Part shown: piece by piece, positions 23,672 through 34,010 of the stretch
Position numbering within the stretch: position 1 is the first letter of the stretch
Layout of the letters: every line of letters starts with the position of its first letter
From: Rehmannia glutinosa
Taxonomy: Eukaryota > Streptophyta > Magnoliopsida > Lamiales > Orobanchaceae
DNA length: 64,000 nucleotides
Assembly: GCA_016081115.2 (NCBI GenBank)
Contig: JABTTQ020003446.1
Span: forward strand, 62,001 to 126,000
Direction: 5' to 3'
The notes under the pieces: model-generated
What the model was told of the DNA's origin: nothing
The model's input: only the letters and a program-made list of their open reading frames with translations
Databases searched by the model: none
Made by a program: the position numbers and the translations under genes

Positions 23672-24359
23672 GGATTGTAAAATTTCTTGTATGGAAATTG
23701 TATTTGAAGGTGGATAGATTGAGAACAATTTTTCATTGTGTTGTTTATGAGAAGATTGATTTTATGGGGATAGAGCTTCAGATAGATGCACCTTCAGTTC
23801 TGAGAAGATTGATTTTATATACTCTGCTTTTCATGTTATAGTCTAAAATTAACCTATGGAGAAGCTGTGAAGACCTATCCTATATTGGTTTAGTGATAAT
23901 GATATTTAAATTTATCTGAATTAGTCCATTTTGCCATTATCAGGTTTCTTGTCAGGAAATTGATAATCAGTGTTTGGAATGAGAATTTGAATTTGATAAT
24001 TAGTGTCTGGAAACATATTTCTCAATTTGACAGTCATCATCAGTAAATGTAAGATATGTGATCAACAATTAACAATACTAGAGTTCTTCATCTGTTACTA
24101 TGTATAGCATCATTATTCACTTGCCAGAGATCATCAGCAACAAGTGGATTTCTCCAACAATTCTGTTGTTTCTTATACACTGAAGAAATATGAACTCATT
24201 TTTGAATAATTAACAAAAGTGTACCTGGCAATACAAAGAGGTAACCGTGTTTCTCATTTTTGACTTTTCTTTCTTTACTCAGTCGTCTTTTGTTTGGAAA
24301 AAATAGTTTGGTGGTTCAATATTGCTATAATATGTTGCAACTGATAACATTTTGTTTTT

Positions 24360-24838
24360 TGGGATTGGTTCTCCTGGAATACTTGTGTGCTAGATGGAGG
24401 TGAGTCTATTGATGTATAAATATCCTAGAGTTATATAATATTGCCAATATTAGCTGGTTATCCCTATATATATATATATATATATATATATTGAAAACTT
24501 TGGATCTTCATGTTTCCCAATAGGGTTGATACACCACGGATGCAAATGGATGTGCAAGTAAGGTAGTGCAACAGTGTACATATGTATTTTTGACCATCAT
24601 TGTTATCTACTATTTTCAACTTTAGATTTTTAATTAGTTACTTTTAAGTTTCTTAATCATCACATTGCATCTTCTCTTGGATAATGAAGTTAGTGTGATG
24701 ATCTTTTTGTGTTTTAGATGTTCTATTTGGATGTAATTCTTAGTTTTCCTTTTGTATTTTTAGCAACAAGCTCAAACACGTGATGGTCCAAATTCCAGTC
24801 ATGCATGGATTAGAAATTTAGATCTGGCTCATCTTTAG
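24360..24838 (+). pseudogene. terminal exons of an unrecognised gene between the arms
   Basis: Three exon-like blocks join in one frame through consensus GT-AG introns. Block A ends at 24399 (frame ...LVLLEYLCARW) with donor GTGAGT. Block B, 24524-24557, encodes RVDTPRMQMDVQ after acceptor AATAG and ends with donor GTAAGG. Block C, 24764-24838, follows a pyrimidine-rich acceptor (tttgtatttttag) and encodes QQAQTRDGP through HAWIRNLDLAHL to a TAG at 24836. Two independent in-frame junctions make this unlikely to be chance. I do not recognise the protein, and no earlier exon is clear between 23672 and 24360. It is probably the 3' end of a captured or duplicated host gene, followed by a 3'-UTR-like stretch to about 25050. 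Confidence 0.5.
24475..24491. repeat. TA dinucleotide microsatellite
   Basis: About eight TA units inside the presumed intron between exon-like blocks A and B. Confidence 0.9.
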
Positions 24839-25483
24839 CCAATGCCTTACCTCCAGGCTCCTCCTTGTAAGAAAGATCGATCACTAAAGATCAAGATGCG
24901 TTTTATTTTCGGTGCATACTTTCTTTCTTGATTTTTTCGTGTTCATGTATGGTGTAGCTATATTATAGTTCCAGTTAAACTTTGTAAATATCCGGGAATT
25001 AGATCGCTAACCTGTTGTTCGTTTAGCTGTAACTTGAAATGAAATTTGCCAAATGTCTGAAAATGAAAACAAAAAACAGAGAAATTTAAGTGGACTTGTT
25101 TTGGCGTTTAGGTATTTTGGTCATTTTATTGTCTTATACACAATCATCATTCTCAAACATATTATTTTTACAATATTTAAAAATATCATATATCACAATT
25201 CACAATCAATTAATCCTATACACATTATTAGTTCAAAATAAATTATTAGTGAACAATAAAATTCTTTCCAATCCTAAGAAATTTTATCAATACTACTAAT
25301 ATTGGCAAACGAGGCTTCATATGTTTATCAATGCATTGGATATGATCCTTTCATCTTGAAACAATTGAAATGATTGTCTCTAAGGTAAATATATGCATGT
25401 GTTAAAACATGCTTACATTTTACACATTCAAATGCACTAATTTAGTTATATATACTCATATTAGTTTCTGATTGAATTTTTTA

Positions 25484-25742
25484 TATGATAAAAATAATCC
25501 TTCACATATATGATAAAAATATATCCTTCACATATATGATAAAAATAATCCTTCACATATATGATAAAAATATATCACAGTGAAGGATAAAAATATATCC
25601 TTCACATATATGATAAAAAAATATATCCTTCACATATATGATAAAAATATATCCTTCACATATATCACAGTGAAGGATTATTTTTATCACATATATGTGA
25701 AGGATTATTTTTATCATATATGTGAAGGATATATTTTTATCA
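25484..25742. repeat. AT-rich tandem and inverted minisatellite (hairpin)
   Basis: Repeats of a 25-28 bp unit containing tatgataaaaata and tccttcacata, read forward from 25484 to about 25665, then as reverse complement (gtgaaggattatttttatca) from about 25668 to 25742. Short flips (cacagtgaagg) also occur near 25575. The whole block can fold into a long hairpin and abuts the right inverted arm exactly. Confidence 0.9.
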
Positions 25743-26147
25743 TATTCGTAAATCGTCAACATCTTCGTTCATGATGTGATAACTAATATCGGATGACATA
25801 AATATTCAAGGTCTTGTAAATAAATAGAACCAAAATCTGATGCCCCTAACAAGTTCATATTCCTTGAATTTTGGATTCTCTTTATTCATTTTTAGTCATA
25901 ATTCTTTTCTGAAATGTGATCCCTAATCTCTTACCTTCGTCTATTAACCTTTTACACAAAAAGTCAAATGGAACCCCAGCGTAATCACCACACAGAGCCA
26001 TCAAAGTGCTAGCTCTTTCTCTTACTGGCATCGGAGCAAGAGTGGAAGAAAGCAATATCTTGCAACAAAAAATCCAAAATGTCGTCTTCTGGTAGATCAA
26101 AATACACTTTGAAATTACCTCAAAGAAAATATGATTTGAAATCAAAA
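25743..26147 (-). repeat. inverted repeat, right arm (405 bp)
   Basis: Reverse complement of 23255-23671 with few differences. The same unrecognised open frame is on the minus strand at 25882-26145. Confidence 0.95.
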
Positions 26148-26302
26148 CACGCGTTCAAATGATAATGTCATTCACATTATTTGGTAAACTAAACATGCGC
26201 ATAAGAGAGAAAAAATAAAAGAGAAAAAAGGACTTCACATGCATGGTTTTGAAGTGCAACAAAGAAAATTTACATTTTGTTGGAATGAAACCAATCGAAT
26301 GT

Positions 26303-26307
26303 ATTGT
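26303..26307. repeat. target-site duplication, left (attgt)
   Basis: attgt directly before the Sirevirus LTR. It matches 39724-39728 exactly. Confidence 0.9.
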
Positions 26308-27847
26308 TGTAGGTCCCAAGGGGTGTAAGTGTAAGGTTTAGAAGGGGGTTGAATAAACCTTACCAAATTTTCGATTTAGTCCTTTTAAATCTCTGAGTTC
26401 TACACGCTTGTGTCTTGATGGACAATCGAATTAGTCACTCAAGAGAGTTAATCTCTCGTGACTTGGTGAGTTAATAGAGTAACTCAACCGTTGGCTATAA
26501 TTTGACTCAACCGTGGTTTTGTTTTCAGCGGAAGACTTAACACCCTTAAGTTTGATTAAGCAAGTTTTTGACTTGATTTAGTACTTATAAATTATCAAAT
26601 GGATAGCAAATTTATCACAGATATGAGAAATTAAAAGTGCGAGTAAATTTAAATCTTTGAAATGTAAATGACACAAAGAAAGTTTTTATAGAGGTTCGAA
26701 GATGGGGTAATTCTTCTACTCCTCTCTTCTCCAACTCCCGGAGGAATCCACTAAGTAATGATCGGTTTACAAAGTGGTAACAAATCCGGATACAAGTCTT
26801 GATCACAACAGCCGACTTGATCCTTTGGGACTCGATCCTGAGACGCCTTGATCACTCACCAAGCTTCTCGTACGACTCGGCCTTCTTCACAGGCGGTTTG
26901 CGCTTGCTACTACTGACTCACTTGCTTAAGCACTTTGGATTTGATCACGAAGCCCTCCAAGAGCTTAAGACTTGGTTTGACCTTGAACCTTTCTACAATC
27001 CTTCCCGGAATGTAGACCCCTTGTTTCAAAGGTTTCCTCTTCAACTGGTTGAAGTTCTCTTTCCTTCACGGTAAGTGTTGGATTGATGTACTTGAAGTGT
27101 AGGCTTGAGGATTGAGATTGTTTCAGTTTTTCTAATGTGCTTGTATATCTCACGTATGTGTCATTCATGCATCCTTTTTTGAAACAAACTCCTCGGCTTT
27201 TTATAGTGAACTTTCAAAAATTTGCCCGTTGAAGAGATAGGCTTATTTTTGAAAGTCACTTTGCGATCGTTGGTTTGCAGTTCTTGGAATTGCCGTTTCC
27301 TCGTATGAATTATTCTTTTCACCTTTTCGAGTTCGACACGGTGTCGTGCTTCCCATTGGTTCATTCCTTTTGCACGCTTCCTGGGATCGAGCACTCCAAG
27401 AAAGGTTGTATGGAGATATTACTTGTTTAAGTAAATCTCTTGATTTTTACGGCAACGGTTCTTTTTGATTATCTCGACTTGACCGCATTTCCTTGTTTTC
27501 CCAGGTGACTTAGAGTCACTTCCAATCATGGATGACTCTTCTTCGTCACTTCACCTTGAGACTTGGCTTCTTCTTGAGTTGACTTGGTGATGTTCCACTC
27601 ACCGCATCTCACCGCTTCTTGATCGAGTTCATGTCTGCGCTTTTCTTTCTTTGTACTTTGTCTCTCGTGAGTTTTCCTTCAAGCCTTCGATTGTTGTCTT
27701 CTTGCATGTTGGGGCGTAGGCGACTTAACTCGGCTTTGGCCACTCTAATTGTTACAATACATTTTACAGCCAAGAATTGGGGTGCCAACTTTCTATTCTA
27801 AGTTTTACATGGCATTCATCAAAATCTAAACAATAAAATTCCTAACA
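26308..27847 (-). repeat. Sirevirus-1 3' LTR
   Basis: The plus strand runs from tgtaggtcccaaggggtg to attcctaaca. It pairs with 38179-39723. Differences between the copies cluster at CAG/CTG/CCG sites. A reverse-strand TATA box (CTATAAAAAG) lies at 27197-27206, with its counterpart at 39082-39091. Confidence 0.95.
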
Positions 27848-27870
27848 ATTTCCCCCTTTTTGATGATGCC
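27848..27870 (-). other. Sirevirus-1 polypurine tract
   Basis: The reverse strand reads CATCATCAAAAAGGGGGAAA immediately before the 3' LTR start TGTTAGG. This arrangement is highly characteristic of Sireviruses. Confidence 0.85.
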
Positions 27871-28027
27871 AAAACTTAAATTATACAAAGATGCAAATAA
27901 CGAGAGATACATACAGATAGTGTTTTGACATAGAATGTATCGTGAGAATCAATCTTTTTATTGATCATATCATTCTTGTACTTAACACAACTTTGTTTTA
28001 CAAGGTGTATCGAGTATGTAATTGTCT

Positions 28028-31000
28028 TCACAAAAAAAATAGAGAATTTATAGCTTTATTACGAAGACTTACATTGTATGTATTTACATATAAAATACAC
28101 GAAGGGTTGACAAAGAACACTTCATCTCCTTCGTTGTCTCCTTCTTTCATCTTGATCGCAAGATCTTCTTTCTCTTCTTCTCTTCTTCTCGTCATCACCG
28201 CCTTCTTTTTCTTCTCATATGCTTTTCTTCTTTGAGCCTTCATCTTTTCTTATTCTTTCCTGTCTCTCCCGCCATAGCCGAGTTTGTCTTTTGTTTTCTT
28301 CTTCTATTCTCTTTGCATACTCGGCGTTAGTTTTAGCCACTCGCAAATTTGCCACTTGGTCAAGCCCCACCAGTAGATCCCTCCTTTCTTTCCGGGATCT
28401 ACGTATTCGATATTCTTGGGCGAGGCCAGGTCTAAAGCTTCTTCCTCCACTCGGCCGCTTCTTCCTCTACTCGGGCGTATCTTTGTCTTGGGGTCTTTCC
28501 CGGTGATTGACTAGCGAGTGACGGTAAACAGAGGATCGGAAGTCTCATTTGTCTGTCGGCTTCTTCTTCACACAATGTGAGACCCTTTTCCCAAGATACA
28601 AGTCCCAAGCTTGAGCCATGGACATATTTGCAAAATATCCTTGATTCGAGCGTTTTGAATTCGTCAACCGATCTTGGCTCGATCCGACATCCGAAATGGC
28701 ATACGTGTCTCTGTCGCCAACCGGAATGCCTCCATGTTCTTTCAAGATGTTCATCACCCTGGCATCCATTCTTCCTTCCACTTCCTTCATCCCCGCTTCA
28801 ATTTCTTTTCTCTTCTCGGCCTATAGATACCAGAGTCTTGGAGTGGCGAGTCACGGGGAGTTTTCGCTTATAATGTCATTTTGTGTGAGGACCTGTTGGG
28901 GGTTTGTGCTATCATCAAGGTCATATTTTTGTTCCTTCCCCTCGTGATTTTCCTTTCTTGATTTCAAAATTTCCTCGGTGATGATTTTCCCTTCTCGATG
29001 TTCCTTGTCACCGCTCCTTTCTTTTCAAACAGATTTTTCTTTGCTTTAAGGTATTCCTCTTCCCCTTTTTGGCATCATCAAAGGATAGAGGAACCCTGCG
29101 ATCATGGCAAGCATGAAGTCGAGTCTTTCGATGGTTGAATTTTGCTTCAAGTCTCTGCGTTGTATCGCACGAAATTGATCGAGTAGCGTTGGATTCTGAA
29201 ATCGGCTTCATCTCTCGGCCATGAGAAGGCTGAATTTTCTTGTCATGTGTTCTTCCAAACGTTTGTATATCATTTGCATTTTGCTCACGCAGCAGCCTTG
29301 ATCTCGGCAGTGTGAGCTTCATGCATATGTTCAATGTGTTCCTCGGCCGTTTCGCATCAACATTTTCACTCTCCACACTAGCGACTTGTTGAATAAGGTT
29401 CAAGTATCTCAATTGTTCCACACGCATTGATTTGCTTTGTTGCCACCATTCCCTTATCCCGATTGTGATGCTCTCAAGTCATTTTGTAAGGTTGGCATCT
29501 CTGTTGTCCAGCGCATGTCCAAAGAGGCCTCGATGCCTCTCCATTCGTTCAATTTAAAGAAAGAGTGCCTTGAACACTTCTCTAACCCGGTGATTAAATG
29601 CATTGCGGTGATGGCCATACATCGTCGAAATCAAAATCTACCGGAACAATGGTGCACGAGTGAAAACAGTGAGGTGGTGCGTGATAGCGTGCTTGCTCAT
29701 TTTTTCGACTCTTCGTGGAGTTCTCGTATCTCCGGTGAGAAAGGGAAAGATTCCACAAAAGATTCATCACCGCCAACCGGGATTTGTTCGATGATAAGCG
29801 GTGCGCGTGAAGTTCTTTTGGCAAGGGCGTCATTAGCCTTGAGCGCTTGGCACCTCACCGAGACAGTCTCAATCGCCTGCGAGCTTCGTTGATGGCAACT
29901 TGCTTTCGTTTCTTCTTGTGATTGTAATTTCTCTTCTTCGCCTCCTTGCTTCTTTGTGGAGTCATCTGCAGATCCTCCAACCTTGCTGAGTGGAGGAGTT
30001 TCCCCTCGGCCGAGCGCACCGGTGAGTGACTTGGAGTGGGGTCACTCGTCTCGGACTCATTTGTTGCAATTGATGATTGATTAGTTGGGGCGGTGGTAGC
30101 ACACCTTCAATAGGGGTTGGCTCGTTGGGGTCCCCCTAGCCCGATTTCATCGCCATTTCCCTTATCGCTTCTTCCGAGTGAGTGGGAAGTGGTAAGCAGA
30201 ACATCGGTGGCTATTTGTTGAACCACTCCCATTGGATCGATTTCAGTGTGTTTTGGAGGACTCTCCCCTGGTCCCTCCATCGATCTTTGCTCGTGAAGGA
30301 TTCTTGATTCATCATGCAATGCTTGCATCTGCCGCAGCTTCTTACAGGGTAAAGATTCTCCAGTTCTCGTCACTTTCGGAGAAGACATCAAGGAGAGGAT
30401 GGAAGTGTTACGTGGTGCCGGAGATAGGCGTATCTTGCCTTCTCACGTCTTGGCTTCTTGACTTGCTTTGCTCTCTCCCCGTCTTGTAGATTTGCGGGGA
30501 TGTCTAAGCAATTGTCTCATCAAGTCTTTGGGAGCACGATAGATAGTCCAAGGAAATTTAGCGGTTTCTTCTTCTTCTATGAATTCAGGCCGTTGGAACT
30601 GTTCCTTGACTTGCTCAACTTCCATTTTCTCCACTCACGCAGACGATTTTGGATGTCCGGGTAAGGTGGAGATAGGATCATTACATCACTATCACTTGGG
30701 CCGATTCTTTTGAGTTTCAAGTTTGTGTGTGAGCTACGGTGTGTCTTGGTTGCCTCTGCGATCGCCCAAGAGATTTGGTGTTTCATCAACTACATCCGGA
30801 GACTCTCTTCTCCGGTAGTCTCCGATTTGTGCTAGCCGAGTAACCCGACTCAACCTGGTTTCTCTGTTCGACCGCTTGACGAGTCTTCTTCGTCTCGGGT
30901 TGTACCAGGGAATTTAGTTCGAGTTGAGGGCGTCCTCTCGAGTCTTGGGCAGCAGGGTAGGTGCTTGTGTTTGTTTCGGAGAGTGGCCGTCTAGGCTTGT

Positions 31001-32003
31001 CGATTCTTCTTCCTTTTGACGATCGGAGAAGGTATTTGGGAGTCCTTCTCGATCGCCTTTGTAGGGGCGGGTGACATGGGCTGGGCGGTGTGACATGGTC
31101 TTTGGGCAGTGACTACTGCAGGGGGGGGAGCATGTTTGGTTTTCTTTCTTTGCAGGGCGTGAGATTTTTGGCACCGCAGGGCGGTTTTCTTCTTGGCCGG
31201 AGAGGAAGCGGTTTGTATCTTCGGGGTCGGTGATTCCCCCTCACCGGTGTCGCCTCTCTTGGCATAAGCTCGCTTCCGAGCACCGAGAGAGGTTAGCTCG
31301 AACATCCTCTTGTTAACATGGAAGGCCTTCCCATGTCTAAGAGGGACTCCTTTCACCTCCAATAGCCGGCCAATCACTAGGCCATATCCCAGGGATCCTC
31401 CAAATGACCCATCTTCTTTGAAGGACTTGTTCCCCACGTTCGCGATGCCTTGTAGATGAACTCACCGATTTATCTTCTTTTCCTCGATGATTGCGGCCAT
31501 CACAATCGCTTTGCCTTTGATAGTTGGTCAAAGCCGCCAAATTTGATGTCGATACATTTGGCAACTATGTCCAACAATTTGTGATAATCCTCCTTCGCCA
31601 TCTTTTGTTTGTTGTGTATATAATTTTATCGCAAAGGTCGGACTTGGCTATTTCTTTCCATGCGTCCCAAGTTTACATCACTTCCTTAATCTCGATTTGC
31701 TCCTTCCTGGTAGTGAGCAATATTCACCAAATCTGGCGCGGTGATAGTCACCGCTTCCCGTGAATGATGACTTGATTCCTTCATCGTGAATCTCAAAGCA
31801 TTCACGTAGAATTGTGCGACCTCCTCCACATAGGTCATGGGATATTCCAGCGTAGAAACGGTTTCAGTCCCCGACATTTCCAACTTCTCCGCGATTTTCT
31901 TCACCAGGGTGTCGTCGGACCCGCTTCACCATTCGAAATCCGCAATTCGAACCAGGGTGTGGATTTGTTTTCCCAACTTGGTAAAGTCATACGTTGGTGC
32001 CAT
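28028..32003 (-). pseudogene. Sirevirus-1 extra ORF after pol (env-like position), frameshifted
   Basis: About 4 kb of coding-like sequence between RNase H and the polypurine tract. It starts at the ATG at 32003 (MAPTYDFTKLGKQIHTLVRI). Fragments that follow include PMTYVEEVAQFYVNALRFTM (near 31820), a basic Pro/Lys-rich stretch at 30991-31437, charged segments near 29008-29427 and 28545-28790 (MKEVEGRMDARVMNILKEH), and a very Lys/Glu/Arg-rich segment at 28028-28243. The pieces lie in different frames, so one long protein has probably been broken by small indels. Sireviruses often carry an extra gene here, called envelope-like. I see no clear signal peptide or membrane anchor, so the name reflects position only. 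Confidence 0.6.
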
Positions 32004-32559
32004 TTCTCGAGAATAATTTCAAGAAAAATTCAGTAAATTGATTTGAAGGTTGATAGGGTTTCGAGAGTATTTGCCTTTGCCTTTTGAGAGAAAGAGATTG
32101 AACAGTTTTTAGAAGTGTGAGAGAGAAACGGGCGAAAATGGTTTAAATATGGTTTATGAAAGGGCGTGCAGACGGTTTTGAATCGTGATCGAAATCAACG
32201 GCTTGGATTGCGCACGCATATTGAGCGATTCATGTCTCGTATTTAATGCGGCAAAGCATTTATATCCAATCATAGGCTTGGTGTGCGGCTTTATGTCCAC
32301 ACATCATCATTATGCCGACGTGTCTCTTAAAACATTCCCGCTAAGTCAAACGATTTGCGTTTTTATCACTTTGCTCATAAGTTATTCAACTTATCTCTTA
32401 GTGATTAAACTCGCTTCTCACATTTCTCTTAGTGATTCAAAGCTATCGGTGACTTGGTATAGTTGACTTTCCGATCTGATTTGATTCTTGGTGATTTTGT
32501 TTTGACTCTTTTTCACCTTCTTTCTGTTCCATTTCTTTTCTTTGATTCATTGTGTGTCT

Positions 32560-32989
32560 CGGCTTAGCTCAATTAGCCCCAATTCATGTTTGAGTTCTTC
32601 AAATCTTGACTCACATAATGGTTTTGTGAAGATGTCGGCTAGTTGTTTGTCGGTTGAGATATATTCCAAGATAATGTCCTTCTTTTCAACATGATCTCTT
32701 ATGAAATGATATCTCGACATCAATATGTTTTGTTCTTGAGTGCAAAGACAGGATTTTGAGTGATTGCAATTGCACTTGTGTTATCACACATGATTGGAAT
32801 TTCTTTTTCTTCAATTTCATAGTCTCTCATTTCCTCATCCACAGGACTTGGGCACAACAATGTTTGCTGCCTATGTATTCTCGCCTCGATTGTAGAGGTG
32901 GCTATTGAGTTTTGCTTCTTGCTAAACCGGGAAATTAGTCTGTTTCCAAGCATTTGACATGTGCTCAAGTGCTTTTTCTCGGCTCCACT
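32560..32989 (-). pseudogene. Sirevirus-1 RNase H domain
   Basis: Copia-type RNase H that removes the RNA strand during reverse transcription. The minus strand shows IMCDNTSAIAITQNPV (near 32760) and the C-terminal LEYISTDKQLADIFTKPL (about 32610-32665), followed by ELKHELGLIEL before pol ends. Both are standard Copia RNase H landmarks. A frame break lies near 32980, and the usual SSxEAEY block is damaged (IARIHRQ). Confidence 0.85.
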
Positions 32990-34010
32990 CGCATATCAAA
33001 GATAGTCCCGAATCGAATAGCCAATTAGCTTGAATCCACCTTCCTTTGGATACCATAGGCCTACTTCTTGGCTTCCTTTCAAGTATCTCAATATTCTCTT
33101 AGTCATTTCTTTGTCATATGGCTCTCTTTTGGAGCAGATTGAAATCTTGCACATACACCTACTGACAAAGGTGATGTCGGCCGCTTTCTTTGTGAGATAG
33201 AGCAATGATCCAATAAGTGTAATCACTTTGTATCTTGTTTGATCTCTGGCTTGCCATCCTGCATCCATGTCCATTTTGGTGATGTGTTCATTGGTATTTT
33301 TCTGAAGACTTCTCCTCCATACCAAATTTCTTCATTAAATCTCTCGGTGTATTTTGTTTGACTTATGAAGGTTCCATCCTTCATTTGTTTCACTTGAAGT
33401 CCAAGGAAGAATGTCACTCTCCCATCATGCTCATTTCAAATTTACTTTGCATGAGGTTTGAGAATTTTTCACACAATTTTTGTTAGTGGATCCAAAGATG
33501 ATGTCATCAACATATATTTGAACAAGCAAAGATACTCTTCTTGTCTTGAATTACGAAAAGTGTTCTATCTACTTTTCCTTTTGTGAATCCATTTTGATTA
33601 GGAATTGTGAGGGTATCATACCATGCTCTTGGTGCCTGTTTCAATCCGTCACAGGGGCTTTCTTGAGTTTGTATACCTTGTCTCCAAGAGTCTTTCCGCT
33701 CAAATCCGGAGGTTGTTCAACATACACTTCTTCTTCCAATAAACCATTCAAATGCACTCTTTACATCCATTTGATATACAATGAAATTCTTGTGAGTGCA
33801 TAGGCAAGAAACATCCTTATAGCTTCCAATCTTGCTACGAGGAGCAAATGTTTCATCAAAATCTATTCCTTCTTCTTGGCAATATCCTTTGGCTACCAAT
33901 CTTGCTTTGTTTCTTACCACGTAACCTTCCTCGTTCATCTTATTTCGAATACCCATTTGGTTCCAATAACATTTTGATGTATGGGTCTTTGTACTAATTC
34001 CCATACTTTA
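32990..34010 (-). pseudogene. Sirevirus-1 reverse transcriptase domain
   Basis: Copia reverse transcriptase on the minus strand. In order: VRNKARLVAKGYCQEEGIDF (near 33880), VYQMDVKSAF (near 33750), the catalytic QIYVDDIIFGST at 33487-33522, MTFFLGLQVKQM (near 33410) and ITLIGSLLYLT (near 33220). The catalytic YVDD is intact. Frames change at least three times, with losses around the middle block (SAFEWFIG in place of the usual SAFLNG). Confidence 0.9.

Larger units (their letters stand above)
23255..26147. mobile_element. 2.9-kb element with about 405-bp terminal inverted repeats
   Basis: Two arms, 23255-23671 and 25743-26147, are near-identical reverse complements. They enclose about 2.07 kb of unrelated single-copy-looking DNA. 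The arms begin ttttgatttcaaatcat and end gatttacgaata on their inner side. The outer flanks (left aaatgcccgc, right cacgcgttc) show no convincing target-site duplication. The interior holds splice-site-bounded exons of an unrecognised gene and an AT-rich hairpin repeat. A MULE-like or foldback element that captured a gene end is possible. A simple inverted duplication of host sequence is the alternative. No transposase is visible. Confidence 0.6.

Noticed and set aside
25484..25742. CRISPR-like array
   Set aside because: Units are AT-rich, have no unique spacers, and flip to reverse complement. It is a eukaryotic minisatellite or hairpin.
31524..32466. Plus-strand ORFs in the large Sirevirus
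   Set aside because: They are antisense to the extra ORF and leader of a minus-strand element and have no resemblance to known proteins.
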